In this document: positions 8,146 to 16,063 of the stretch, piece by piece
Layout: every line of letters starts with the position of its first letter
Numbering within the stretch: the stretch's first letter is position 1
Assembly: GCF_020707265.1 (NCBI RefSeq)
Contig: NZ_JAJFEQ010000004.1
Location: 310,001-374,000 of the forward strand
Length of the DNA: 64,000 nt
From: Massilia sp. IC2-477
GTDB taxonomy: Bacteria > Pseudomonadota > Gammaproteobacteria > Burkholderiales > Burkholderiaceae_D
Direction: 5' to 3'
The notes under the pieces: generated by a model
What the model was told of the DNA's origin: nothing
The model's database searches: none
The model's input: only the letters and a program-made list of their open reading frames with translations
Program-made: the position numbers and the translations under genes

Positions 8146-9156
8146 CTACATGATGTGGGTGCCGATCCACCAGGCCACAGCCGCCATGAAGGCCGACGCC
8201 GGGATGGTGAAGATCCAGGCCCAGACGATGTTGCCGGCCACGCCCCAGCGCACCGCCGACATCTTCTGCGAGGCGCCGACGCCGACGATGGCGCCGGTGA
8301 TGGTGTGGGTGGTCGACACCGGGATGCCGAAGTAGCTCGACATCAGCAGCGTCATGGCGCCACCGGTCTCGGCGCAGAAGCCGCCTACCGGCTTGAGCTT
8401 GGTGATCTTCTGGCCCATGGTCTTGACGATGCGCCAGCCGCCGAACAGCGTGCCGAAGGCGATCGCCGCGTAGCAGGAGATGATGACCCAGGCCGGCGGA
8501 TGCGCATCGCTGGCGCTGACGTAGCCGGCGGCGATCAGCAGCATCCAGATGATGCCCATGGTCTTCTGCGCGTCGTTGCCGCCGTGGCCCAGCGAGTAGG
8601 CGGCGGCCGAGGCCAGCTGCAGGCGGCGGAACCAGGTATCGACCTTGCGCGGCGTCGACTTCACGAAGCTCCACGAGACGATCAGCATGATGATCGAGCC
8701 GAGGATGAAGCCCAGCATCGGGGCCACCACGATGAAGGCGACGGTCTTGAGCAGGCCGCCGGCGACCAGCGAGCCGGTGCCCGCCTTGGCCACCGCGGCG
8801 CCCACCAGGCCGCCGATCAGCGCGTGCGAGGACGAGGACGGGATGCCGTAGTACCAGGTGATGATGTTCCAGGCGATCGCGCCGACCAGCGCGCCGAAGA
8901 TCACGTAGTGGTCGACCACGTGCGGGTCGATGGTCCCCTTGCCGATGGTCTGCGCCACCTTCATGTTGACCACGAAGATCGCGATGAAGTTGAAGAAGGC
9001 CGCCATCGCCACCGCATGGTGCGGCTTCAGGACGCCGGTCGACACGACGGTGGCGATCGAGTTCGCCGAGTCGTGGAAGCCGTTCATGAAGTCGAAGACC
9101 AGCGCCAGCAGCACCAGCATGCCCAGCACGTAAATGCTGATGTTAACAGTTTCCAT
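8146..9156 (-). CDS. pit: PiT-family inorganic phosphate transporter
   Basis: A 336-residue polytopic membrane protein that imports inorganic phosphate, usually with protons or metal cations. The two PiT signatures are present: GFHDSANSIATVVSTG near residue 26 and SLGHGGNDAQKTMGII in the second half (near 192), reflecting the inverted duplicated halves. The length matches the short bacterial PiT group rather than E. coli PitA (about 500 residues). It is immediately downstream of the DUF47 gene (23 bp gap), a standard two-gene arrangement. No phosphate-box-like site was obvious upstream. Confidence 0.94.
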   Translation of the reverse strand: METVNISIYVLGMLVLLALVFDFMNGFHDSANSIATVVSTGVLKPHHAVAMAAFFNFIAIFVVNMKVAQTIGKGTIDPHVVDHYVIFGALVGAIAWNIITWYYGIPSSSSHALIGGLVGAAVAKAGTGSLVAGGLLKTVAFIVVAPMLGFILGSIIMLIVSWSFVKSTPRKVDTWFRRLQLASAAAYSLGHGGNDAQKTMGIIWMLLIAAGYVSASDAHPPAWVIISCYAAIAFGTLFGGWRIVKTMGQKITKLKPVGGFCAETGGAMTLLMSSYFGIPVSTTHTITGAIVGVGASQKMSAVRWGVAGNIVWAWIFTIPASAFMAAVAWWIGTHIM

Positions 9157-9179
9157 AATTGTTCTTGTTGTTGGCCGCG

Positions 9180-9806
9180 TTATGCGTTTTCGACGATGAT
9201 GCCTTCGATGATGTTGGCGACATCCTCGCAGCGGTCGGTCACGGTCTCGAGGATCTCGTAGATGGCTTTCATCTTGATCAGGTTGCGCACGTCCGGCTCA
9301 TCGCGGAACAGCTTGGACATGGCGGCGCGCATCACGTGGTCGGCGTCCGACTCGAAGCGGTCGATCTCTTCGCAGATGGCGACGATCTTGGCGGCGTTGC
9401 CCATGTCGTGCAGCAGGGCGACCGCTTCCTGGACCTTCTTGCAGGCCGACAGGCACAGTTCGGCCAGGCGCGCGGCTTCCGGGGTCACGGCGTGCAGGTC
9501 GTACAGCGACACGGTCTGGGCCGCGTCTTCCATCATGTCGAGGATGTCGTCCATGCTGGTGATCAGCTTGTGGATGTCGTCACGGTCGATCGGCGTGATG
9601 AAGGTCTTGTGCAGCATGTCGACGGTGGCGTAGGTAATCTTGTCCGCCTGTTTCTCGATGCTCTCCACGGCGTGGGTGCGGTTTTCCAGGTCGTCGAAGT
9701 TGGTCATCAGGCCAACCATTTCCTGGGCACCCTTCACGCACAGTGCGGCGTGCTGGTTGAACAGGTCAAAAAACTTGCCCTCCTGGGGCATCAGGCGTCC
9801 AAACAT
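9180..9806 (-). CDS. DUF47/PhoU-like accessory protein of the Pit transporter
   Basis: A 208-residue, mostly helical cytoplasmic protein of the DUF47 family (PhoU-like fold). The N-terminal MFGRLMPQEGKFFDLFNQHA and the central ESIEKQADKITYATVDMLHK are characteristic. Members are almost always encoded next to PiT transporters and are thought to modulate them. Here the gene is the first of a two-gene operon with the transporter. The start is supported by CGGAGAATAAT before the ATG. The precise biochemical role of the family is not settled. Confidence 0.92.
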   Translation of the reverse strand: MFGRLMPQEGKFFDLFNQHAALCVKGAQEMVGLMTNFDDLENRTHAVESIEKQADKITYATVDMLHKTFITPIDRDDIHKLITSMDDILDMMEDAAQTVSLYDLHAVTPEAARLAELCLSACKKVQEAVALLHDMGNAAKIVAICEEIDRFESDADHVMRAAMSKLFRDEPDVRNLIKMKAIYEILETVTDRCEDVANIIEGIIVENA

Positions 9807-9894
9807 ATTATTCTCCGTTGTGAATCTCTTGGGACTTCGAAACCGCCGCCACGGCTGGCAGCGGAAAAGGATTGAAACTGCGGCTTATCGAAAC

Positions 9895-11289
9895 TTAGTC
9901 GCCCTGGTAGATACTCAGGTTACCGCTATAGTTGCCGAACTTGGTGTAGGAGCCGATCCAGGTAAGGCGAATCGCCCCGATCGGGCCGTTACGCTGCTTA
10001 CCGATGATGATCTCGGCGGTTCCTTTATCGGGCGAGTCGGGATTGTAGACCTCGTCGCGATACAGGAAGATGATAACGTCCGCATCCTGTTCGATAGCGC
10101 CCGATTCGCGCAGGTCGGACATGACGGGTCGTTTGTTGGGGCGTTGTTCCAGCGAGCGGTTCAGCTGGGACAGTGCGATGACGGGGCAATGCAGCTCTTT
10201 CGCCAGGCCCTTGAGCGAACGCGAGATCTCCGAGATCTCGGCCGCCCGGTTGTCGCCCGGCTGGCTGCCCTGCATCAGCTGCAGGTAGTCGACGATGATC
10301 AGGCCAAGCTTGCCGCACTGGCGCGCCAGGCGTCGTGCCCGCGCGCGCATTTCGATCGGATTGAGCGCCGGCGTCTCGTCGATGTAGAGCTGGGCGTCGT
10401 TCATCTTCTGGATCGCATGGGTCAGGCGCGGCCAGTCTTCGTCGTTCAGGCGGCCGGTACGCAGGCGGTGCTGGTCGAGCTGGCCCACCGAGCCGAGCAT
10501 ACGCATGGCCAGCTGGGCGCCGCCCATCTCCATCGAGAACACGGCCACCGGCAGGCCGGCTTCGATCGCGACGTTCTCGCCGATGTTGACCGAGAACGCG
10601 GTCTTGCCCATCGAGGGACGGCCGGCCACGATCACCAGGTCGCCCGGCTGCAGGCCGGAGGTCATGCGATCGAGGTCGATGAAGCCGGTCGGCACGCCGG
10701 TGATCTCGCCCTGGTTCTCGCGCGAGTACAGTTCGTCGATGCGCTCCACCACCTGGGTGAGCAGCGGCTGGATCGGGTTCCAGCCCTGCTGGCCGCGCGC
10801 GCCGGTTTCGGCAATGGCGAAGATCTTCGACTCGGCCTCGTCCAGCATCTGCTTGACCTCCTTCCCTTGCGGGTTGAAGGCGTTGCCCGAGATTTCGTCG
10901 GCCACCGTGATCAGGTTGCGCAGGATGCCGCGGTCACGCACGATCTCGGCGTAGCGGCGGATGTTGGCGGCGGACGGCGTGTTCTGCGCCATCGCGTTCA
11001 GGTATTGCAGGCCGCCGACCTCTTCGGCCTTGCCCAGCATGTTGCAGGCTTCGTAGACCGTGATCACGTCGGCCGGCTTGCCGGCATTGATCAGGCGGAT
11101 CATCTGTTCGAAGATGATGCGGTGATCGTAGCGGTAAAAATCCTCCGCGTGCATGAAGTCGGCAATGCGGTCCCACGCGGCATTGTCGCGCAGGAGGCCG
11201 CCGATGACGGACTGCTCTGCTTCGATGGAATGCGGCGGGATGCGCAGGGAATCGACTTGCGGATCGGCTGGGGAATTCATGGCGGGCAT
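9895..11289 (-). CDS. dnaB: replicative DNA helicase DnaB
   Basis: A 464-residue hexameric helicase that unwinds DNA at the replication fork. The N-terminal domain begins IPPHSIEAEQSVIGGLL; the C-terminal RecA-like domain has Walker A GRPSMGKTA, Walker B IIVDYLQLM and the arginine-finger region SDLRESGAIEQDADVIIFLY. The start is placed at the ATG with AGGAGA 7-8 bases upstream; another ATG three codons further in is too far from that site. It lies downstream of the ribosomal rpsF-priB-rpsR-rplI operon, an arrangement common in proteobacteria, but a terminator separates them. Confidence 0.96.
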   Translation of the reverse strand: MPAMNSPADPQVDSLRIPPHSIEAEQSVIGGLLRDNAAWDRIADFMHAEDFYRYDHRIIFEQMIRLINAGKPADVITVYEACNMLGKAEEVGGLQYLNAMAQNTPSAANIRRYAEIVRDRGILRNLITVADEISGNAFNPQGKEVKQMLDEAESKIFAIAETGARGQQGWNPIQPLLTQVVERIDELYSRENQGEITGVPTGFIDLDRMTSGLQPGDLVIVAGRPSMGKTAFSVNIGENVAIEAGLPVAVFSMEMGGAQLAMRMLGSVGQLDQHRLRTGRLNDEDWPRLTHAIQKMNDAQLYIDETPALNPIEMRARARRLARQCGKLGLIIVDYLQLMQGSQPGDNRAAEISEISRSLKGLAKELHCPVIALSQLNRSLEQRPNKRPVMSDLRESGAIEQDADVIIFLYRDEVYNPDSPDKGTAEIIIGKQRNGPIGAIRLTWIGSYTKFGNYSGNLSIYQGD

Positions 11290-11341
11290 TATACCTTCTC
11301 CTGTCATCCGGCTGTCATAAAGGCTCAGTTTTTCAGGACGT

Positions 11342-11369
11342 AAAAAAAGCCGGGCGAGCCCGGCTTTTT
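11342..11369 (-). terminator. intrinsic terminator of the rpsF-priB-rpsR-rplI operon
   Basis: GCCGGG-CGAG-CCCGGC with flanking A/T pairing and seven A on the left (U-tract on minus-strand RNA). It lies 19 bp after the rplI stop codon and about 50 bp before the dnaB start. Confidence 0.88.
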
Positions 11370-11387
11370 CATTTATACAACACTTGC

Positions 11388-11840
11388 TTAGGCAGCTTCA
11401 CCGACAACAGCGATGGTGATCTCCGAGACGACGTCGGTGTGCAGCGCGACGGCGACCGGGAATTCGCCGGTGGTCTTCAGCGGGCCGGTCGGCAGGCGAA
11501 CCTGCGACTTCTCGACCGGGAAGCCTTGCTTGCTCAGGGCTTCGGCGATGTCGAAGTTGGTGACCGAACCGAACAGACGGCCGTCCACGCCCGCCTTCTG
11601 GCCGATGGTGACGGTCATGCCGCTCAGCTTGTCGCCTTGCGCCTGGGCAGCCGACAGCTTTTCAGCTGCTGCTTTTTCCAGTTCGGCGCGCTTGACTTCG
11701 AACTCGGCCACAGCAGCCTGGGTAGCGCGGCGTGCCATCTTTTGCGGGATCAGGAAGTTACGTGCGTAACCGTCCTTGACTTTGACGACGTCGCCCAGGT
11801 TGCCGACGTTAACAACTTTTTCGAGCAGAATAACTTGCAT
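11388..11840 (-). CDS. rplI: 50S ribosomal protein L9
   Basis: A 150-residue ribosomal protein of the large subunit that binds 23S rRNA near the L1 stalk. The N-terminal RNA-binding domain [19 protein letters not shown] with [10 protein letters not shown] is nearly invariant in the family, followed by the long connecting helix and the C-terminal domain with [16 protein letters not shown]. Length is standard. The ribosome-binding site is TGGAGAA. It is the last gene of the rpsF-priB-rpsR-rplI operon, 37 bp after rpsR. Confidence 0.98.
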   Translation of the reverse strand: MQVILLEKVVNVGNLGDVVKVKDGYARNFLIPQKMARRATQAAVAEFEVKRAELEKAAAEKLSAAQAQGDKLSGMTVTIGQKAGVDGRLFGSVTNFDIAEALSKQGFPVEKSQVRLPTGPLKTTGEFPVAVALHTDVVSEITIAVVGEAA

Positions 11841-11877
11841 ATTTTTTCTCCAGGATAACTGACTGACGTGCCGACGC

Positions 11878-12168
11878 TTAAGCGTTGTGCAGGTCGGTGT
11901 ACGGCAGCAGCGCGAGGTAGCGTGCGCGCTTGATGGCGGTGTCGACCTGGCGCTGGTAGTGCGCCTTGGTGCCGGTCAGGCGTGCCGGCATGATCTTGCC
12001 GTTTTCCTGGACGAAGTCCTTCAGGGTGTCGACGTCCTTGTAGTCCACCTGTTCCACGCCTGCGGCGGTGAAGCGGCAGAACTTCTTGCGCTTGAACAGC
12101 GGGTTCTGCTGTTTGCGCTTGAGTTTTTCTTTAGCTTTGTTTTTGTCGAACTTTTTACCGAATGCCAT
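11878..12168 (-). CDS. rpsR: 30S ribosomal protein S18
   Basis: A 96-residue basic protein of the small subunit platform. The family core [18 protein letters not shown], then [20 protein letters not shown] and [20 protein letters not shown], is fully conserved. A Lys-rich N-terminal extension of about 20 residues precedes it, common in betaproteobacteria. AGGAGCC precedes the start. It lies 35 bp after priB in the same operon and binds next to S6 on the ribosome, whose gene opens the operon. Confidence 0.98.
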   Translation of the reverse strand: MAFGKKFDKNKAKEKLKRKQQNPLFKRKKFCRFTAAGVEQVDYKDVDTLKDFVQENGKIMPARLTGTKAHYQRQVDTAIKRARYLALLPYTDLHNA

Positions 12169-12203
12169 TTCGAGGCTCCTGTATCTAATCTAAATTGGCC
12201 GTT

Positions 12204-12494
12204 TTAGGCGGCACTGAAATCAATGATGTGAAACACCAAGGCTTTACTGTTGCGGTTTTTTCGTGCAAGGAATCCTTCGAACCGGTAGGCGGCGCCGAGT
12301 TCGGCGCTGTCCAGCCTGCCTGAAATCTCGCCTGCGCCGAGCGCAGGCATTTCAAACTCGACCAGTCTTGCCACTCCGGCTTCCACCTGCTGCGAACTGT
12401 GCTGCAGGATGGCGCCCACGATGGGGACGCCGGCCGGGGTGAATCGCAGTACGTCTCGCTCCGCGATGGTCGCGATGAGCTGGAACTGGTTCAC
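12204..12494 (-). CDS. priB: primosomal replication protein N, PriB
   Basis: A 96-residue OB-fold protein that binds single-stranded DNA and takes part in PriA-dependent restart of replication forks. The pattern LIATIAERDVLRFTPAGVPI followed by QVEAGVARLVEFEMPALGAG and FEGFLARKNRNSKALVFHI is typical. The start codon is GTG; no ATG is available at that position. Its place between rpsF and rpsR is the conserved arrangement in beta- and gammaproteobacteria. Confidence 0.95.
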   Translation of the reverse strand: MNQFQLIATIAERDVLRFTPAGVPIVGAILQHSSQQVEAGVARLVEFEMPALGAGEISGRLDSAELGAAYRFEGFLARKNRNSKALVFHIIDFSAA

Positions 12495-12533
12495 TGCGAT
12501 GCTTTACTTGGTTCGTTAATTCCTAGGAAAAAC

Positions 12534-12920
12534 TTAGGCAGCTGCGGCCGGGGCAGCGGCTGCTGCTTCTGCGCGGTGGCTCTTGGCTGCGTCTTCGCGC
12601 TGGACCGACTTCATCATCGGCGACGGTGCGGTTTCGGCCTTCTTCATCTTGACGGTCAGGTGGCGCAGGACGGCATCGTTGAACTTGAATGCGGTTTCCA
12701 GCTCGACCAGGGTCTCGTTGTCGCACTCGATGTTCATGCAGATGTAGTGGGCTTTCGGCAGCTTCTGGATCTGGTAAGCCATCTGGCGACGGCCCCAGTC
12801 TTCCACGCGATGGATGTTACCGCCGCGGCTGGTCACCGTGGTCTTGTAACGCTCGATCATCGCCGGAACTTGCTCGCTCTGGTCCGGGTGGACGATAAAA
12901 ACGATTTCATAATGACGCAT
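12534..12920 (-). CDS. rpsF: 30S ribosomal protein S6
   Basis: A 128-residue ribosomal protein that pairs with S18 on the small subunit platform. Conserved opening [20 protein letters not shown] and [18 protein letters not shown] are visible. The C-terminus has a long Ala-rich tail ([12 protein letters not shown]) beyond the usual end, of the kind seen in related bacteria. The open frame continues upstream, but the ATG used has AAGGAG with ideal spacing and matches the family start. It is the first gene of the operon; its promoter should lie in the gap of about 300 bp shared with lexA. Confidence 0.97.
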   Translation of the reverse strand: MRHYEIVFIVHPDQSEQVPAMIERYKTTVTSRGGNIHRVEDWGRRQMAYQIQKLPKAHYICMNIECDNETLVELETAFKFNDAVLRHLTVKMKKAETAPSPMMKSVQREDAAKSHRAEAAAAAPAAAA

Positions 12921-13170
12921 GCAACACTCCTTAAGGACGTTTAAACAAATGCCCACCTCGGCGTCAAGACGAGTGTGGGAAGGGGTAAGCCCACGATTAT
13001 AGCCGGAAAAGCGGGCAGTTGGGAAGCCGGGGTGTGGTTTGGGATGGAAGGAGACCTTGCCTGTCCGCCAAGTACCTGCGTACACGCCGCCACACTTTGG
13101 CAGTCGGAGGACCCGGATTGCACAATTTTTTTACACTTTTCCCGCGTTTGCCCTTGCGCATTGCGGAATA

Positions 13171-13186
13171 CTGTACAAAAATACAG
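13171..13186. promoter_or_regulatory. LexA-binding SOS box upstream of lexA
   Basis: CTGTACAAAAATACAG matches the E. coli consensus CTGT-N8-ACAG perfectly and is flanked by TA on the left, as in strong boxes. It lies 33 bp upstream of the lexA start, so it should overlap the promoter and mediate autorepression. The remainder of the 298-bp gap between rpsF and lexA (12921-13218) holds no gene that I can see and must contain the divergent promoter for the ribosomal operon. Confidence 0.9.
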
Positions 13187-13218
13187 TCTGCTCTTACAAC
13201 TAATGCCGTATAACACCC

Positions 13219-13851
13219 ATGCTCAAGCTCACTGCAAGGCAAGAACAGATCCTTAACCTGATCAAGGAAGCGATCGAGAATACCGGTTTCCCGCCGACCC
13301 GCGCCGAAATCGCGGCCGAGCTGGGTTTCAAGTCGGCCAACGCGGCCGAGGAACACCTGCAAGCCCTGGCGCGCAAGGGCGCGATCGAGATTTCGCCGGG
13401 CACCTCGCGCGGTATCCGCCTCGTCGGCGCCAGCGTCGAGCAGATCCCGATGCCGCCTCCGAACCTGATGATGTCGCTGCCGCTGGTCGGCCGCGTCGCC
13501 GCCGGTTCGCCGATCCTGGCCCAGGAACACGTCGAAGCCACCTACTCCGTTGACACCGCCATGTTCTCGGCGCGCCCCGACTTCCTGTTGAAGGTCAAGG
13601 GCTGGTCGATGCGCGACGCCGGCATCTGCGATGGCGACTTCCTGGCGGTCAAGAAGGTCGATAACGCCAAGAACGGTCAGATCGTCGTCGCCCGCCTGGG
13701 CGAGGAAGTCACCGTCAAGCGCTACCGCAAGACCGGCAACCTGGTCGAGCTGCTGCCGGAAAACCCGGACTTCAAGGTGATCCAGGTGACGCCGGAAGAC
13801 GAGTTCGCGCTCGAAGGCCTGGCAGTCGGCCTGATGCGCAGCTGGCACTAA
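13219..13851 (+). CDS. lexA: LexA repressor, SOS regulator and self-cleaving peptidase
   Basis: A 210-residue transcriptional repressor of DNA-damage genes that cleaves itself when stimulated by RecA filaments. The N-terminal winged helix-turn-helix ([15 protein letters not shown] ... [15 protein letters not shown]) is followed by the cleavage site Ala95-Gly96 in GRVAAGSP and the S24 peptidase dyad: Ser130 in [10 protein letters not shown] and Lys167 in EVTVKRY. All catalytic elements are intact. It is a single-gene unit with its own SOS box upstream and a large palindromic element after the stop codon. Confidence 0.97.
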   Translation: MLKLTARQEQILNLIKEAIENTGFPPTRAEIAAELGFKSANAAEEHLQALARKGAIEISPGTSRGIRLVGASVEQIPMPPPNLMMSLPLVGRVAAGSPILAQEHVEATYSVDTAMFSARPDFLLKVKGWSMRDAGICDGDFLAVKKVDNAKNGQIVVARLGEEVTVKRYRKTGNLVELLPENPDFKVIQVTPEDEFALEGLAVGLMRSWH

Positions 13852-13856
13852 CAATT

Positions 13857-13943
13857 CCCCCGATGGCTGCGTTGCATCGCCTTGCCGTACTAGCGTACTG
13901 TCTTCGTGGTCCGCCACTGCGGCGATGCGCCTTGTCCTCGGGG
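13857..13943. repeat. palindromic intergenic element after lexA (REP-like, possible terminator)
   Basis: Beginning 5 bp after the lexA stop, CCCCGA (13858-13863) pairs with TCGGGG (13938-13943) and GCATCGCC (13874-13881) with GGCGATGC (13921-13928); an inner GTAC..GTAC dyad lies near 13887-13898. The string beginning CGATGGCTGCGTTGC resembles a type of intergenic repeat I recall from Burkholderiales genomes; this link is from memory and unverified. The right end is followed by TTTT, so it may also terminate lexA transcripts. Only one copy was noticed in this window. Confidence 0.5.
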
Positions 13944-13960
13944 TTTTGTTAGTCGAGCGT

Positions 13961-13985
13961 AAAAAAAGCGGGCACGGCCCGCTCT
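13961..13985 (-). terminator. intrinsic terminator of the Sel1-like gene
   Basis: AGCGGGC-ACG-GCCCGCT stem preceded on the plus strand by seven A, i.e. a U-tract in the minus-strand transcript. It begins right at the end of the minus-strand gene at 13988. Confidence 0.85.
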
Positions 13986-13987
13986 TT

Positions 13988-14710
13988 TTATTTGTCCTTG
14001 AACAGGGTCGAGCTGTTGGTCTTGACCATCTTGTTGTGTTCGGAGACATAAGCCTCGGTCGCCTTGCGCCAGGCTTCGAAGTCCGCCAGGATCAGCTTCG
14101 AACTCACCTTGGCCTCCTCCGACAGGTTGGCCTGCAGCTGCTCCAGGTGGGCGTTCGATTTCTCCAGCTCGTCCTTCTTCATCAGCTTGCGGATGTCTTC
14201 GGGCACGCGCTTGGTGAGCGGCGAGGCAGCATTCAGGTTGGTGACGTACTTGTTGTAGCAATCCTGCCAGGTGTTGATGGCGGCGCCGATGCGGTCGATG
14301 TCGGCGTTGATCTTCGACATTGCCGGGATGCGCGGCGCGGTGCAGCGGAATTCGCCCGACTTCAGGTCTTCGCCATCGTAGCCGCTGATCCAGTAATCGA
14401 TCTCCTTGCGGCGCTTGACGCGCTGGTCCATCAGCTCGAGCGAAGCGATCGCGACCTTGTTGCCCTTGGCGGCAGCCTTCTTGAACAGCGCCTCGGCCTT
14501 CGCCTCATCCACCTGCCCCGCTTCGCCGTACCAGTACATCTGGCCGAGCGCCTGCTGCGCTTCCGGATTGCCGGCATTGGCCAGCTTGGTATAGATCTTC
14601 AGCGCCGCCGCGTAGTCCTTCTTCTCGAACAGGGCGTTGGCGTCTTCCAGCTCGCCGGCAAAGGCGGCGCCGCACAGCAGCAGGGAGGCAAGGAACAGCT
14701 TGGTCTTCAT
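13988..14710 (-). CDS. exported Sel1/TPR-like repeat protein, function unknown
   Basis: A 240-residue protein with a signal peptide (MKTKLFLASLLLCGAAFAG). Residues about 20-95 form two or three Sel1/TPR-like helical repeats (DYAAALKIYTKLANAGNPEA, then ALGQMYWYGEAGQVDEAKAE). The remainder is helical and charged, with three Cys (GEFRCTAP, WQDCYNK and the signal region) but no recognised domain. The start is taken at the ATG that opens the signal peptide; the ribosome-binding site is weak, and an upstream ATG 14 codons earlier is less likely. Probably a periplasmic protein-protein interaction module. It is a single gene between lexA and the purF region. Confidence 0.75.
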   Translation of the reverse strand: MKTKLFLASLLLCGAAFAGELEDANALFEKKDYAAALKIYTKLANAGNPEAQQALGQMYWYGEAGQVDEAKAEALFKKAAAKGNKVAIASLELMDQRVKRRKEIDYWISGYDGEDLKSGEFRCTAPRIPAMSKINADIDRIGAAINTWQDCYNKYVTNLNAASPLTKRVPEDIRKLMKKDELEKSNAHLEQLQANLSEEAKVSSKLILADFEAWRKATEAYVSEHNKMVKTNSSTLFKDK

Positions 14711-14783
14711 GGGTGTGATACCGATGGGAATGGAGTCCCATGATAGCGGCAATGTGCCGTGCCGCTCAACCGCTGAATGAAAA

Positions 14784-14803
14784 ACGGCAGCCGTAGCTGC
14801 CGT
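14784..14803 (-). terminator. intrinsic terminator at the end of the purF cluster
   Basis: ACGGCAGC-CGTA-GCTGCCGT, an 8-bp perfect stem with a 4-nt loop, with AAAA immediately to its left (U-tract for the minus strand). It lies 5 bp after the stop codon of the sulfhydrylase gene and closes the accD-folC-SPOR-cvpA-purF run. Confidence 0.85.
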
Positions 14804-14808
14804 CGTGT

Positions 14809-16047
14809 TTACGCTTCCAGCGCCTGGCGGAAGTCCGCCAGCAGGTCGTCCGTGTCTTCGATGCCCACCGACACCCGGATCAGGGATTCGGCGATGCCCA
14901 TGCTGGCGCGCCGCTCGCGCCCCATCTCGAAGAAGATCGTGTGCGCCACCGGGATCACCAGGGTGCGGGTGTCGCCCAGGTTGCTGGCCGGGATGCCCAG
15001 CTTCAGACGGTTCAGGTAGTCGAAGCAGTCGATATCCTCGCGCAGCTCGAAGCTCATCAAGGAGCCGCCCGCGCGGAACAGCTCCTTCGTGATGCCGTGT
15101 TGCGGATGCGAAGGCAGGCCCGGGTAGTGCACCGCCGCGACCCGCTCATCCGCCTCGAGCATCTGCGCCAGCGCCAGCGCATTGCTGCTGGTGCGTTCCA
15201 TGCGCAGCGCCAGGGTCTCGGCGCCCACCGCGATGTGGTGCGCCGCCTCTGGGTTGAGGGCAGCGCCGAAATCGCGCAGGGCCTTGGCGCGCAGCTGGGC
15301 CAGGCCCTGGTTGGCGGCCGGCTGCTTGCGGAAGTTGGCCGCGATGTTCGGGTAGGCGCTCCAGTCAAAGAGGCCGGTGTCGGTGAGGGCGCCGCCGAGC
15401 GCATTGCCATGGCCGCCGATCGACTTGGTCAGCGAATTGACCACCAGGCCCGCGCCCACCGCCTTTGGGCGGAACAGGTAGGGCGTGGTCATGGTGTTGT
15501 CCACCACATAGAGGATGCCGCGCTCGCGGCACAGCTGGCCGATGCGGGCCAGGTCCGCCACCTGGGTGCGCGGGTTGGCGATGGTCTCGACGAACACCAT
15601 GCGCGTCTCAAGCGTCAAGGCCGCTTCGACATTGGCCACGTCAGTGGCGTCGACAAAGTCCACGCCGACGCCCTGACCCGCCACGGTCTGCCACAGGCTG
15701 TTGGTATTCCCGAACAGGAAGGACGACGACACGATGTGGTCGCCCGCCTTGAGAAGCGCCTGGAACAGCGCGCCGATGGCGCCCATGCCGGTAGCGAAAC
15801 AGATGGTGCCGACGCCATCTTCCATCTTCGTGATCTTGTCCTCGAGCGCGCCCACGGTCGGATTGCCCTGGCGGCCGTAACGGAAGCCCGGCTCCTTGCC
15901 CTGGAAGACCGACGCCAGCTGGCGCGCGTCGGCGTAGCCGAAGGCGACCGAGGTGTGCACCGGCTTGTGCAGCGAGCCCTGCTCGATCGTCTTGCGGCGG
16001 TCGTTGTGCAGGATCGTCGTGGTGAAACCGAACTTCTGATCGCTCAT
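14809..16047 (-). CDS. PLP-dependent Cys/Met metabolism enzyme (O-succinylhomoserine sulfhydrylase or cystathionine gamma-synthase type)
   Basis: A 412-residue enzyme of the gamma-replacement family that forms homocysteine or cystathionine from an activated homoserine. Family features: FRYGRQGNPTVGALEDKI near 55, FATGMGAIGALFQALLKAGD near 84, YVVDNTMTTPYLFRP with the PLP-contacting Asp, and NSLTKSIGGHGN with the PLP-binding Lys near residue 204. It follows purF by only 16 bp; in many Burkholderiales the gene after purF is metZ, which makes the sulfhydrylase role the best guess. Substrate choice within this family cannot be read from sequence, so I leave the symbol empty. Confidence 0.88.
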   Translation of the reverse strand: MSDQKFGFTTTILHNDRRKTIEQGSLHKPVHTSVAFGYADARQLASVFQGKEPGFRYGRQGNPTVGALEDKITKMEDGVGTICFATGMGAIGALFQALLKAGDHIVSSSFLFGNTNSLWQTVAGQGVGVDFVDATDVANVEAALTLETRMVFVETIANPRTQVADLARIGQLCRERGILYVVDNTMTTPYLFRPKAVGAGLVVNSLTKSIGGHGNALGGALTDTGLFDWSAYPNIAANFRKQPAANQGLAQLRAKALRDFGAALNPEAAHHIAVGAETLALRMERTSSNALALAQMLEADERVAAVHYPGLPSHPQHGITKELFRAGGSLMSFELREDIDCFDYLNRLKLGIPASNLGDTRTLVIPVAHTIFFEMGRERRASMGIAESLIRVSVGIEDTDDLLADFRQALEA

Positions 16048-16063
16048 CGCGCTTGTCGCTCCA

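Noticed and set aside
5329..9261. Plus-strand open frame of 1310 codons across the GGDEF-EAL and phosphate transporter genes
   Set aside because: It runs antisense over two well-defined genes and their terminator; low-complexity composition typical of third-position GC bias.
14809..16047. Firm naming of the PLP enzyme as metZ or metB
   Set aside because: Context favours metZ but sequence motifs do not separate sulfhydrylase from cystathionine gamma-synthase or lyase activity.
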